Shown: positions 15,948 through 25,394, counted from the stretch's first letter. The stretch: 49,081 nt of DNA from JAUIHN01 sp964556075 (GCA_964556075.1 CAZKUV010000001.1:1-49081), one strand, 5' to 3'. A program made the numbers and translations. The notes: generated by a model not told the origin, from the sequence alone.

Positions 15948-16949
15948 TTAAATCTTCAAGTACTGCCTTGTAGCGAGAAGCGACGAGATAACTCCGATAA
16001 TCGCGCCGATAAGTATCATACCCAGCAGCGTTACGACGGCATAATCGGTGACGAAACTAACGACGGTTTCTACCTTGACTCCATAGCTCTGCAGCCCATC
16101 CTTGGAGGCATAGAGCACCGACATGCCGATGGCTGTCGCGATAACCGCCGCGATAAAGCCGTAGAATATCGCCTCGACGATAAACGGTCCCCTAATGAAG
16201 CTTCTATCAGCGCCGATAAGCTTCATCATCTGAATCTCGTCCTTTCGACTGAAGATGGCCATGCGGATGGTATTGAAGATAATGAGCGCTGAAATAGCGA
16301 TGAAAACAACCGCCGCCCCGACACCGAACCGCTCGGCAAACACCACCCAGCGACCAATAGTGTTAATCGCCGCGCTGCGCTCACCTTCAAAGCTTGGCGG
16401 ACGATCCGGATCGATTGCCGCTTGAACGTCCTCGTCGCTCCGCACGAATTCTCTGAGCTCGAACGGGTCGTTAATGTCCACAATTTTGACGCGCAAGGTC
16501 CACGGGAACTTGTTCGTCGCTTCGTTAAGCGCCGCGAGGGCGTCAGGGTTCGCCTTTTGCTCCTCGGCGAAGTTCGATCGAGCCTCGCTCGGACTTTCGC
16601 TGGTAACTGCGGTAACGGTTGAAAGCTGATCGATTTTCTCCTCGATCGCCTTCACATCATCTTCGTCGGTTCCGGTCTCGAGGTAAATCAGCATTTCAAT
16701 TTTATCTCTCGCCCCTTCGGCGGTATCCATGAGCACCGTACGAGCGGCTATGGTCGTAAAGATGACAAGCAGCGTGATGGTCATGACCGCGCTGGCGGCA
16801 ATCGTTAACCACGCGTTACGGGTCAGGTTGTTAACGCCGTAGCGTAGCATTCGCATGAATGTCAGCCACCGCCTGCGAGTACTCTTCTGCTGCAGCGCCT
16901 TCACCGGCGGAACGGATTTTGGTTTGTTCGTTTTACTCACCTTCGCCAT
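15948..16949 (-). CDS. ftsX: Cell division permease FtsX
   Basis: FtsX is the membrane part of the FtsEX complex that controls cell-wall hydrolases at the septum. The 333-residue product has a basic N-terminus, a first membrane helix (about residues 45-68), a large extracellular loop (about 70-220), and three C-terminal helices with FSRKDEIQMMKLIGADRSFIRGPF between them. The ATG overlaps the ftsE stop (TAATG). Confidence 0.95.
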   Translation of the reverse strand: MAKVSKTNKPKSVPPVKALQQKSTRRRWLTFMRMLRYGVNNLTRNAWLTIAASAVMTITLLVIFTTIAARTVLMDTAEGARDKIEMLIYLETGTDEDDVKAIEEKIDQLSTVTAVTSESPSEARSNFAEEQKANPDALAALNEATNKFPWTLRVKIVDINDPFELREFVRSDEDVQAAIDPDRPPSFEGERSAAINTIGRWVVFAERFGVGAAVVFIAISALIIFNTIRMAIFSRKDEIQMMKLIGADRSFIRGPFIVEAIFYGFIAAVIATAIGMSVLYASKDGLQSYGVKVETVVSFVTDYAVVTLLGMILIGAIIGVISSLLATRQYLKI

Positions 16950-17635
16950 TACTGCCTATAACTTCCCTGCGCCTGATCGCTTATGATTTTTCCATGTTCC
17001 AGCGTGACAACACGACGCTTTAGTCGGTTGACAATTTCGACGTTATGCGTCGTCAGCAGCACCGTCGTTCCGTATCGATTGATTTTCTCGAGCAAACGGA
17101 CAATGTCCCAGCTATGCTTCGGGTCGAGGTTTCCGGTCGGCTCGTCGGCAATGAGGATTTTCGGCTGACGGACCACCGCTCGGGCGATTGCCACGCGCTG
17201 ACGCTCACCGCCGGACAGTTGGTGCGGGAAATGTTTTTCTTTCCCGTTAAGTCCAACCAGATCGATAACTTTCGGCACCGTGCTATTAATTTCACGGTTC
17301 GTCATGCCGGCAATCTCCAACGCAAACGCGACGTTCTCGAAGACGGTGCGCTGAGGCAGCAACTTGAAGTCCTGGAAGACTACCCCTATTTTTCGCCTGA
17401 GCAACGGAATGTGCTGATCTTTGAGCGAATCGTAATCAATGCCGCCGACCACGATTTTACCGCTGGTCGGTTTTTCTTCCCTGGTTAGAAGTTTGAGCAG
17501 CGTCGACTTGCCCGCCCCGCTCGTACCAACCAGAATGACAAATTCATTCGGGTCAATATGAAGACTGACACGGTTGATTGCCGGCTTACCGTCGCCGCGC
17601 GGATAGGTTTTAGTAACTCTGTCGAGTAGAATCAT
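16949..17635 (-). CDS. ftsE: Cell division ATP-binding protein FtsE
   Basis: ATPase of FtsEX, 228 aa. Walker A GTSGAGKST, Q-loop VFQDFKLLP, ABC signature LSGGERQR, Walker B ILIADEPTGNLD and the switch His in TTHN are all present. It drives FtsX and through it, in other bacteria, a periplasmic or extracellular hydrolase; the CHAP gene next to ftsX is the likely target. GGAG stands close before the ATG and TATACT with extended TGC just before that. Confidence 0.96.
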   Translation of the reverse strand: MILLDRVTKTYPRGDGKPAINRVSLHIDPNEFVILVGTSGAGKSTLLKLLTREEKPTSGKIVVGGIDYDSLKDQHIPLLRRKIGVVFQDFKLLPQRTVFENVAFALEIAGMTNREINSTVPKVIDLVGLNGKEKHFPHQLSGGERQRVAIARAVVRQPKILIADEPTGNLDPKHSWDIVRLLEKINRYGTTVLLTTHNVEIVNRLKRRVVTLEHGKIISDQAQGSYRQ

Positions 17636-17707
17636 TGCTCCATATAGTATAGCATAAGAACAATTGAAATTTGTCTATAAATCTCGCATGCTATCATAGG
17701 TAAGGCT

Positions 17708-18417
17708 ATGAACATTTATATCTTAATGTCTGGCACGGAACCTGCGAATCCGAGCTGAGTCGCTTTCTGTCCTCCCATCTCGACGACGTCGATGTGTTTT
17801 GTCTTCAGGAAACGAACAAAACAAAGATTGAGCGAATCATCTCTACGCTGTTCGATACTGATCGTTTCCTGGCGTCGCACGTCACGAAATACACCGATAC
17901 CGATCGCTTCTACAGCCTCCATACGATCGTACGTCGGCCGCATCAGATTCTTGCAAGCGACGCGCTGTTTGCCGAAGACGACGCCGACACTGGCCAAGCG
18001 CTAGCGACAACGTTGCGAACAAAACACGGCCGCTCGCTTTCAATCGTCAACATCCACGGTGTCCCGTTTCTGAATGACGACAAACGAGATACCGAAGGCA
18101 GACTCCGACAAACAGAAACGGTTATCAGCTGGGTTCAATCTCGAGGCAACATCCCGGCTGTCGTCTGCGGCGACTTCAACCTCTTGCCAGACACAAAAAG
18201 CATCCAAGACTTTACGTCAGCCGGATTTACCAATCTTATTGACGCTTACGACATTCCTACGACCCGTAATCGCCTGGCCTGGGAGAGGTACCCGGACAAT
18301 ATCCAGCTTTTCGCAGACTACGTCTTTACCTCTCCCGACATTGCCGTTACGGATTTTACGGTTCCGGATATCGAAGTTTCTGATCATCTACCTATGTTGC
18401 TCACAGTTAGCTACTAA
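17708..18417 (+). pseudogene. Endonuclease/exonuclease/phosphatase family protein with a 5' frameshift
   Basis: The EEP fold of metal-dependent nucleases and phosphatases is complete from NVWHG through LQET (metal-binding Glu), VCGDFNLLPD and the final SDHLPML (Asp-His). The start is broken: ATG at 17708 reads MNIYIL, but NVWHGTCESEL follows in another frame. One missing base near 17723-17726 would restore MNIYILNVWHG. The frame that carries the domain has a stop upstream and no ATG, GTG or TTG before the GTG at 17794, which lies after the first conserved motif. Either this is a young pseudogene or the sequence lacks a base there. Everything downstream is intact, which favours a recent event or an error. 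Confidence 0.85.
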
Positions 18418-18497
18418 GGTAACGCACGGCGACACCTCCTTCCCCTCTTGTGGTTACCGATATACGAACAATGCGACATGCCCTAGCCACTTCTACG

Positions 18498-18526
18498 TTG
18501 ACTTTCTTCCAGAATAATTATATTGT
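18498..18526 (+). promoter_or_regulatory. Promoter of the 76-aa membrane protein gene
   Basis: TTGACT (18498-18503) and TATTGT (18521-18526) are 17 bases apart, followed by a leader of about 50 bases that opens with a small CCC/GGG hairpin. Confidence 0.75.
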
Positions 18527-18579
18527 CTACACATCCCTTTACGGGAGAACATTTCGCGGTCCGATTGAAAGGATTCACC

Positions 18580-18810
18580 ATGAATGCGTCGAGCACGAAG
18601 CCCAGAACCGTTCCCCTCGCGTGGGTGGTATTCAAGATCGCGGTACTCCTGGCACTGCTGTTCTACCTTCTTAGCCTCGAGAAGAAAATCGAGGAAGTAG
18701 ACAGTCCGCCAGCCACCATGACGGAGGTCATTCGTACGCCGACTGTTGTCGGCGCGAATACCGACCTTGGCACGCAGTACTCCGATGGTCTGTTCGCTGT
18801 GAGCGCCTAG
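18580..18810 (+). CDS. Small single-pass membrane protein, unknown function
   Basis: A 76-residue protein I do not recognise. A basic N-terminus (STKPRT) is followed by one hydrophobic helix (about residues 13-32, WVVFKIAVLLALLFYLLSL), then a charged EKKIEEVD stretch and a Thr/Val/Gly-rich tail without cysteine. The ATG at 18580 stands six bases after AAAGGA, which I prefer to the in-frame ATG at 18523 that lies inside the promoter -10 box. Its layout (strong promoter, structured leader, small ORF, large hairpin behind) matches the cassette at 33.0-33.6 kb. Confidence 0.75.
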   Translation: MNASSTKPRTVPLAWVVFKIAVLLALLFYLLSLEKKIEEVDSPPATMTEVIRTPTVVGANTDLGTQYSDGLFAVSA

Positions 18811-18884
18811 TCTCCTTCCAAATTACCGACATCGGATTACGTTCGTGAGCAACGCTTTAATTCTTTCAATTTCCTGCCGTACCT

Positions 18885-18928
18885 GCCCCGTACCGACGTC
18901 GAGCGAATCGCTCCGTCTGGTACGGGGC
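18885..18928. other. Large near-perfect hairpin between the 76-aa gene and prfB
   Basis: Outer arms GCCCCGTACC (18885-18894) and GGTACGGGGC (18919-18928) are perfectly paired. Inside them GACG pairs with CGTC and GAGCG with CGCTC around a three-base loop, for 19 pairs in all with small bulges. No T run follows on either strand, so it is not a typical terminator. It lies between the ends of two convergent genes and could stabilise or mark the 3' end of either transcript. Confidence 0.85.
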
Positions 18929-18938
18929 GATTCGATAT

Positions 18939-20018
18939 CTATCCGACAGCAGACTTTAAATACGCCTCTATAAACCCGTCAATCTTACCGTCGAGTACGC
19001 TCTGCGGATCTTTCTCTTCGTATTTCGTCCGGGTATCCTTAACGAGCGAATACGGATGGAGAACATAATTTCGAATTTGACTTCCCCAATTCGCCGACTC
19101 TCCGGCGCGGAGTTCACCGATATTCTCAGCGTGTTGTTCTAGCTGGAGCTGCGCGAGCTTTGATCTGAGGATCTTCATCGCGGTCTCCTTGTTCTGCAGC
19201 TGGCTGCGCTCGTTCTGAATCGCCACGACGATACCCGTCGGGAGATGCGTAACGCGGACTGCACTGTCTGTCGTATTCACACTTTGGCCGCCATGCCCTC
19301 CTGCCCTATACACATCGATTTTAAGATCCTTGTCGCTAATGTCTACTTCCTCGGGAGTATCGATTTGCGGCAATATTTCAATTAGCGCAAAACTGGTCTG
19401 ACGCAAATTATCCGAATTAAATGGACTGAGTCGAACTAACCGATGCACGCCATGCTCGCTCTTCAGCTTCCCGTAGGCGTACGGTCCGGCGATTTCAATG
19501 ACACTCGACTTAATACCGGCTTCCTCCCCTGGTGAGCGCTCGATGATTCTCGCGTCCATCCCGGATTTTTCTGCCCAGCGCAGATACATCCTTTCAAGCA
19601 TTTCCGTAAAATCCTGCGCATCGGTGCCACCGACTCCCGCGCTCAGACGCAAAATAACATTATGTCCATCATATTCGCCATGAAATAGTAAGTCTGCACT
19701 GAGTTCGTCGAGTCGCTGTTCCAATTGATTAAGCTGCGTTTCAAGTTCGGGCACGAGACTTTCATCACCAATAGCAACGAGCTCGCTTATTTCCTCTGCC
19801 TGCGTTCTCAGCGTTGCCCACGGCTCAACCTGACCGCTTAGGGCAGCGGCCTGCTTACTAAGCGTCTGCGCTCGTTCGGTGTCGGACCAGACATTGCTAT
19901 CCGCTAGCTGCTCGTTTGCTCGACTCAGATGTTCCCGCTTCTCATCGAGTTGTAGCCGATTCCAGGCGGAGTCGATTTCACGTTTGAGCTCATCAATTCT
20001 TTTCTCGAGCGGTTGCAT
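18939..20018 (-). CDS. prfB: Peptide chain release factor 2
   Basis: RF2 ends translation at UGA and UAA. The 359-residue product has the tripeptide anticodon SPF (RLVRLSPFNSD, about residues 195-200) and the GGQ of HGGQSVNTTDSAVR that triggers peptide release. Many bacteria have a programmed frameshift near codon 26 of prfB; here the frame is continuous from the ATG with no internal TGA, so autoregulation by that route is absent. The ATG overlaps the murD stop (TAATG). Confidence 0.96.
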   Translation of the reverse strand: MQPLEKRIDELKREIDSAWNRLQLDEKREHLSRANEQLADSNVWSDTERAQTLSKQAAALSGQVEPWATLRTQAEEISELVAIGDESLVPELETQLNQLEQRLDELSADLLFHGEYDGHNVILRLSAGVGGTDAQDFTEMLERMYLRWAEKSGMDARIIERSPGEEAGIKSSVIEIAGPYAYGKLKSEHGVHRLVRLSPFNSDNLRQTSFALIEILPQIDTPEEVDISDKDLKIDVYRAGGHGGQSVNTTDSAVRVTHLPTGIVVAIQNERSQLQNKETAMKILRSKLAQLQLEQHAENIGELRAGESANWGSQIRNYVLHPYSLVKDTRTKYEEKDPQSVLDGKIDGFIEAYLKSAVG

Positions 20019-21301
20019 TACCCGTTCGCCTCCGTGAGTGACTCTACCGCGGCGATAAACTGATTGCCTCGATCGACATAGCTACGGTATTGGTCGAAGC
20101 TAGCGCTGGCTGGACTTAGCATAACGACACCTCCAGAAGGGGTGACCCGGCTGGCTGCGCGGACAACATCTCCCATTCCGCCTTCGACCCGCTCGCATGT
20201 GACGCCAAGCTCGGTACAAAGGTCGTGTATGCCTCGACCGGTTTGCCCGACTGCTATGACAACGGTGCCGGTGTCTCGGCACAGTTCGATAATTTGCCTA
20301 TACGACGCGCCCTTATCCGACCCGCCCAAAATGATAGTTTTCGGTCCGTCAAAAGCGCGAATCGCGGCGATAGCGCTCCCTGGTGTAGTAGCAATGCTGT
20401 CGTCGTAGTAACGAACGCCTGCCACCTCTCGGACAAATTTCAGGCGATGCGGCAGTCCGTCGAAACTCCGTAACCCCTCAGCGATGACGTTCGCATCCTG
20501 CACCCATGACCAGACAGCGGTTATGGCGGCACAGGCATTTTCAGCATTGTGAGTACCCGGCAGTTGTAGTTGATCAATTTCACAGAGCATTTCGTCTTGA
20601 TAGTAAAAATACTCGCCGCGTATGTGCGCCGTCCGATTGGAAGGATACGGCAACAACTGACCGACGGATCGTTTCGCGATACTAGTCGCCGGCTCGTTGG
20701 ACGCGTTATAGATTACTCGATCGGTCGTCATCTGGTACTCGGTGATCCTGGCTTTGGCGTCCACATACTCTTCGAAGCTGTCGTGAACGTCAAGGTGGTC
20801 CGGCTCGATTCCAAGCACGACCGCGACTTGCGGTGACTGCTCTACGTCACAGAGCTGGAAGCTAGAAAGCTCGAACACAACTATATCCTCAGGTTTGACA
20901 GTAGCAAGAACTTCGAGCGCCGGCACTCCGATATTCCCGATGAGATGCACCGACTTGTCCGCCGCTCTTAACATAGACGCGATAAGACTGCTGGTGGTAC
21001 CCTTCCCTTTGGTGCCGGTCACCCCGATGATAGGCGCCTCGCATCTCGAGAAGAATTCTCTCGTCTGGCTCCAGACGCGCTTTGCCCCCGTCAGTTTCTT
21101 CGGGCTGATACCTGGGCTCCGAACCACCATGTCGAAGTCAGCAAGCGCGTCGAACGCTCCCTCGCCCAGCCTCGCTTTAATGCCCTCTGGCAGCTCAAGC
21201 GTGACGCGCTCGTCAAGAATCGTGACGTCATGTCCCTGCGTCGCATAGTAATCGTAGCTATTCCTTCCCTCGGCTCCGTAACCGGCTATCGCAACTTTCA
21301 T
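20018..21301 (-). CDS. murD: UDP-N-acetylmuramoylalanine--D-glutamate ligase
   Basis: MurD adds D-glutamate to UDP-MurNAc-L-Ala in peptidoglycan precursor synthesis. The 427-residue product has an N-terminal Rossmann-like domain (VAIAGYGAEGRNSYDYY), the ATP loop GVTGTKGKGTTSSLIA, ELSSFQL, the central-domain GTHNAENACAAITA and the C-terminal FDGLPHRLKFV and ILGGSDKGASY. A TATACT box ends seven bases before the ATG. prfB follows with overlapping codons. Confidence 0.95.
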   Translation of the reverse strand: MKVAIAGYGAEGRNSYDYYATQGHDVTILDERVTLELPEGIKARLGEGAFDALADFDMVVRSPGISPKKLTGAKRVWSQTREFFSRCEAPIIGVTGTKGKGTTSSLIASMLRAADKSVHLIGNIGVPALEVLATVKPEDIVVFELSSFQLCDVEQSPQVAVVLGIEPDHLDVHDSFEEYVDAKARITEYQMTTDRVIYNASNEPATSIAKRSVGQLLPYPSNRTAHIRGEYFYYQDEMLCEIDQLQLPGTHNAENACAAITAVWSWVQDANVIAEGLRSFDGLPHRLKFVREVAGVRYYDDSIATTPGSAIAAIRAFDGPKTIILGGSDKGASYRQIIELCRDTGTVVIAVGQTGRGIHDLCTELGVTCERVEGGMGDVVRAASRVTPSGGVVMLSPASASFDQYRSYVDRGNQFIAAVESLTEANG

Positions 21302-21308
21302 TCTTTTT

Positions 21309-21314
21309 AGTATA
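21309..21314 (-). promoter_or_regulatory. -10 box of murD, leaderless type
   Basis: TATACT on the minus strand ends seven bases (AAAAAGA) before the ATG at 21301. Confidence 0.6.
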
Positions 21315-21341
21315 CCGCACCCGTCTTAGAGTGCTTGTTAG

Positions 21342-22628
21342 TCACTTTTTGTTAAACAGGGTCACTAACTTATCATGCAGCGCGAGCAGCTCTTCGCGCT
21401 CTCCGCTGCTGACTCCGGCCAGCACCCAAATATCGCTGTCGATAAATTCTTTGGAGGTCGCGATAATGCATTCGAGCGACGTCTTCTTAATGGCGTCAGG
21501 TACCTTGTAATAGTCCTTGACTTGGCCATCGAGGAAGTAGCGCCCGGTATAGAAATTACTGATCTGGGCAACCGTCTGCGCTCCCATCTGGTATCGACCG
21601 AGCGCGTAAGATTTCGCACTATCGATTTCCGATTCCTTGATGCGACCGTTTATGACCGAGCGAACTTCGCGGACCATAATATCAAACAGCTGTGGAGCAG
21701 TATCCAAATTGACCTGTCCACCAAAATCCCAACTGCTGTCATGAAAGCCGACGGATGTGTCGGAGAACATACCGTACGCAAGTCCCTTTCGTCTGGCCGC
21801 GCCGTAAATCCGGGAGTGCATCGTGCCGGTCAGAATATGATCAAGCACTTCCATGGCGCCGGATTCTTCGTCGGTCAGCGTTCGCGGCATGACTATTGAC
21901 CAACCAAATGTCAGGTTGGATGCCTCCTTGCGGCGAATCAACGTCGGTCCAGCCTTATGGAGCTCGTCACGTGGTGCCGGCAGCAACTCTCCATCCGGCA
22001 GCTCCCACGATTCCATGTCGCGGATAATTTTCGCCATGCGACCTTTGAGCTTGCCGGCGATAACGAACCTCATGTTTTTGGTGGTATGCGTCCGTTTGTG
22101 GTGCTCCCGCACATCGTCGAGCGTCACGTTCGGTATCGTCTGGAGCCGCTGCCAGAACGTATATACGTCCTCGCCCAAGCTTTGCTGGATTTTTGGCCAG
22201 AGCACACGGTTGTGATTATTCAGATAGCCAGTCAGCTCGCTCTTGACGTTACCCTTCTCGGCTTCGAGCTCCTCGGCGTTGAACTTCGGATGGCAAATCG
22301 CGAGGCGCTGCAAATCGAAAATCCGCTCCCATTCGAAATCCGCGCAGTCAGCCACATACACCATCGACGTGTCACTGGTGTACGCGTTGTGGTACGCGCC
22401 GTTTTTCGTAAACTCAGCCTCATACTCGTGCTCATTCTTAAACCGCGAATTGGCGCCGAACGCCATATGCTCCATGATGTGAGCGGCTTCGTACACCTCT
22501 TTGTCCCGGACGTAGCGGTTACCCGCTCGGAATTGGAACTGAAAACTCATAACAGTGGCGCCGGGGATGTCGATGAGTAGTCCCCGGGCGCCATTTTTTA
22601 GCCTAACTTCCCTAGCAGTGTGCTGCAT
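21342..22628 (-). CDS. M16 family zinc metallopeptidase
   Basis: An insulinase/processing-peptidase relative of 428 residues. The inverted zinc motif HxxEH is present as HIMEH (about residues 50-54) and the third ligand, Glu, in LEAEKGNVKSEL about 75 residues later. The C-terminal half is the related inactive domain with ASNLTFGWSI and TGTMHSRIY. No signal peptide is visible. It lies between secA and murD on the same strand; the murD -10 box lies in the short gap after it. Substrate unknown. Confidence 0.9.
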   Translation of the reverse strand: MQHTAREVRLKNGARGLLIDIPGATVMSFQFQFRAGNRYVRDKEVYEAAHIMEHMAFGANSRFKNEHEYEAEFTKNGAYHNAYTSDTSMVYVADCADFEWERIFDLQRLAICHPKFNAEELEAEKGNVKSELTGYLNNHNRVLWPKIQQSLGEDVYTFWQRLQTIPNVTLDDVREHHKRTHTTKNMRFVIAGKLKGRMAKIIRDMESWELPDGELLPAPRDELHKAGPTLIRRKEASNLTFGWSIVMPRTLTDEESGAMEVLDHILTGTMHSRIYGAARRKGLAYGMFSDTSVGFHDSSWDFGGQVNLDTAPQLFDIMVREVRSVINGRIKESEIDSAKSYALGRYQMGAQTVAQISNFYTGRYFLDGQVKDYYKVPDAIKKTSLECIIATSKEFIDSDIWVLAGVSSGEREELLALHDKLVTLFNKK

Positions 22629-22652
22629 ATCCTACCTACCTCAACAGTCCTG

Positions 22653-25277
22653 CTACTTGCGGCTCTTCTTGCGATTCTGCCGTGCGGCCTTCTTTTTCTT
22701 GCGATTCGCGTTCTTCTGCTTAGCAGCCTGACTCGCTGACTTCCCCTTTTTCACCTTGAAGTCGTCGTCTCGTGTCTGCTCACCCATCGTAATCTCGTTC
22801 ACCCCGGCTTCAACGGCACGTTCGGCGAGACGGGTCAAATCGGTTTCATGTTCTTCTTCGGTCAGGGCGATAACATCGGTCTTCTGGACGTTCATGATTG
22901 CCCGAGACACTTCGGTACGCAGCGCGGCCTGGAGTCCGTCAAACAGTAACTGCGATTCACTGCGGTACTCGACGAGCGGATCGCGCTGACCGATGCTGCG
23001 CCAGTGGATACCTTCGCGGAGGTGCTGCATGTTCTCAAGATGCTGCATCCAGAGCGAGTCCAAAACCTGGAGATACACTTCGCGCTCTACCTTCTGCATG
23101 ACCTCTTCGCCGAGTTCTTTGGTTTTCTTGGTATAGAATTTGGTGACGGCTTCAATCGCCATATCGCGGCGCTTCTTGTCCGACTTCTCCTCGCCGATGG
23201 CAGCTATCTTCTTGTCGCCAATCGGGAAGACCGCCGCGAACTCATCAGCAAATTGCGGATTATTTTTCGCAGGAAGCGCGACCAGTTCGCTGATTTTCTC
23301 TTTTATGAGTCGCTGGATTTCAGGTTCGATATCCTTGCCTTCGAGAATCTTGCGACGGACCTTGTAGACTACTTTGCGATGTCGGTTAATAACGTTATCG
23401 TACTGAACAACATTTTTACGAGTATCAAAGTTGTACCCTTCGACGCGTTTTTGGGCGGCTTCGAGGGTTTTTGATACGGCCTTGTTCTGAATCGGCTGAT
23501 CCTCTTCGACGCCGAGCTTGCCCATAAGGTTCGCGATGCGTTCGCCCTGGAAAATACGCATCAGGTCATCTTCGGTCGAGACGTAGAATTGAGTCTCACC
23601 TGGGTCGCCCTGACGGCCAGAACGACCGCGCAGCTGGTTGTCGATTCGTCGCGACTCGTGCCGCTCGCTGCCGATAACGACCAGACCGCCAAGCTCGACG
23701 ACGCCCTCGCCCAGCTTGATGTCGGTACCGCGTCCGGCCATGTTAGTCGCAAGCGTAATCGCTCCCTTCTCACCGGCTTTCGCGATAATTGCGGCCTCGC
23801 GCTCGTTATTCTTCGCGTTTAAGATCTCATACGGGAGCCCTTCTTTGTCGAGCCAAGCGGCAATCAGTTCGTTCTTAGCGATCGACGGCGAACCGACTAG
23901 CACCGGACGTCCGGCCTTATGATATTCCTTGATCGCGGCGACCATGGACTTGAGCTTGCCGCGCTCGGTCTTGAAAATGAGATCATCGTGGTCAATCCTA
24001 CGAACAGGACGGTTGGTCGGAATCTGTACCACGTCGAGTCCGTAAATCTGCTGGAACTCCTCGGCCTCGGTATACGCGGTACCGGTCATACCGGAGAGCT
24101 TTTCGTAAAGACGGAAGTAATTCTGGAACGAAATCGTCGCCAGCGTCATGCTTTCTTCGCGTACCTGCACGCCTTCTTTGGCTTCGATTGCCTGGTGCAG
24201 GCCTTCGTTGTATCGGCGACCCTGCATGAGGCGTCCGGTGTGTTCGTCAACGATAATAACCTCTCCATCGCTTGTAACGACGTAGTCCTTATCGCGCTTA
24301 AACAGCGTTTCCGCCTTGAGCGCTTGCTCGAGGTGGAACACGGACTGGATATGATCAGGCGTATAGAGATTCTTGACGCCGAGCATCTTCTCGACCTTTT
24401 CAACGCCATCATCGGTCAGCGATACACTGCGGCGCTTTTCGTCGAGGACGTAATCTTCAGGAGTTAACTGAGCGGCAACTCGAGCGAATTTGTAGTAGTA
24501 GTCTGGATTGTCCCCGGCAGGAGCGGAAATGATTAGCGGGGTGCGAGCTTCGTCGATAAGGATGGAGTCGACCTCGTCCACGATCGCGAAATACAGTTCG
24601 CGCTGACGAAGTAGCTCGTCATCGTTAACCATGTTGTCGCGAAGATAGTCAAAGCCGAATTCGTTGTTGGTACCATAGGTTATATCAGCGGCGTACGCTT
24701 CCTTACGTGTAGCCGGGCGGAGGCGCTGCATCCTCGGATCAGTGTGAGATTCGTTCGTAAAATCCTTATCAAATAGGAACGAGGCGTCGTTAATAATAAC
24801 TCCAGTCGAAAGACCAAGGAAATCATACAGCTCGCCCATCCAACCGGCGTCGCGCTGCGCCAAATAGTCGTTTACCGTCACAAGGTGCACGCCCTTGCCA
24901 AGCAGCGCGTTAAGGTATAGCGGCAAGGTTGCTACCAACGTCTTACCTTCACCTGTCATCATCTCGGCGACGTTGCCCTCGTGGAGCACCATACCGCCAA
25001 TCATCTGCACGTCGAAGTGGCGCATCCCAAGCACTCGTGAGGACGCTTCGCGCACCACCGCGAAGGCGTCGGGCAGGATTGCATCGAGCGTTTCCTTCTT
25101 TTTCCCGTGTAGGCGCTCCCGTAAGACATCGGTCTGGGCACGGAGCTCTTCGTCGCTCATCGCCTTATACTTGTCCTCGAGATCGTTAATGACCTTCACC
25201 CGTTTCTTGAGCGCCTTAAGCGTCCGTACCTGCGGATCCCCGAAAACTTTCGTCAATACTTTTTGTCTACTTACCAT
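22653..25277 (-). CDS. secA: Protein translocase ATPase SecA
   Basis: SecA pushes preproteins through SecYEG. The 874-residue product has the Walker A in MMTGEGKTLVATLP, the DEVD box VDEVDSILIDEARTPLI, the NMAGRGTDIKLG motif and the HRRQ-like GRSGRQGDPG region. The C-terminus is a long Lys/Arg-rich tail (GKSASQAAKQKNANRKKKK) in place of the zinc-binding SEC-C motif. I chose the ATG at 25277, nine bases after GTGAGG, over a GTG at 25292 inside that ribosome binding site. Confidence 0.96.
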   Translation of the reverse strand: MVSRQKVLTKVFGDPQVRTLKALKKRVKVINDLEDKYKAMSDEELRAQTDVLRERLHGKKKETLDAILPDAFAVVREASSRVLGMRHFDVQMIGGMVLHEGNVAEMMTGEGKTLVATLPLYLNALLGKGVHLVTVNDYLAQRDAGWMGELYDFLGLSTGVIINDASFLFDKDFTNESHTDPRMQRLRPATRKEAYAADITYGTNNEFGFDYLRDNMVNDDELLRQRELYFAIVDEVDSILIDEARTPLIISAPAGDNPDYYYKFARVAAQLTPEDYVLDEKRRSVSLTDDGVEKVEKMLGVKNLYTPDHIQSVFHLEQALKAETLFKRDKDYVVTSDGEVIIVDEHTGRLMQGRRYNEGLHQAIEAKEGVQVREESMTLATISFQNYFRLYEKLSGMTGTAYTEAEEFQQIYGLDVVQIPTNRPVRRIDHDDLIFKTERGKLKSMVAAIKEYHKAGRPVLVGSPSIAKNELIAAWLDKEGLPYEILNAKNNEREAAIIAKAGEKGAITLATNMAGRGTDIKLGEGVVELGGLVVIGSERHESRRIDNQLRGRSGRQGDPGETQFYVSTEDDLMRIFQGERIANLMGKLGVEEDQPIQNKAVSKTLEAAQKRVEGYNFDTRKNVVQYDNVINRHRKVVYKVRRKILEGKDIEPEIQRLIKEKISELVALPAKNNPQFADEFAAVFPIGDKKIAAIGEEKSDKKRRDMAIEAVTKFYTKKTKELGEEVMQKVEREVYLQVLDSLWMQHLENMQHLREGIHWRSIGQRDPLVEYRSESQLLFDGLQAALRTEVSRAIMNVQKTDVIALTEEEHETDLTRLAERAVEAGVNEITMGEQTRDDDFKVKKGKSASQAAKQKNANRKKKKAARQNRKKSRK

Positions 25278-25358
25278 CTCAAATAACCTCACTGGTCTAG
25301 TACTAGAGTTAAAACACTATGTAATAGTATACGCTATACCCTGCCTTATAGCCACACA

Positions 25359-25394
25359 AAAAATATAAAAAACAAGAGGGTCCTAGATGACCTC
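25359..25394 (-). terminator. Likely serS terminator
   Basis: On the minus strand GAGGTC pairs with GACCCTC with one bulged C and a loop that contains the serS stop codon; TTGTTTTTTAT and a second T run follow. The 5' arm lies in the last codons of serS. Confidence 0.6.

Noticed and set aside
18885..18928. The 19-pair hairpin as an intrinsic terminator of prfB or the 76-aa gene.
   Set aside because: No T run follows on either strand, so it is listed as a structural element of unknown role.
18939..20018. A programmed frameshift site in prfB.
   Set aside because: The frame is continuous and no in-frame TGA occurs near codon 26.
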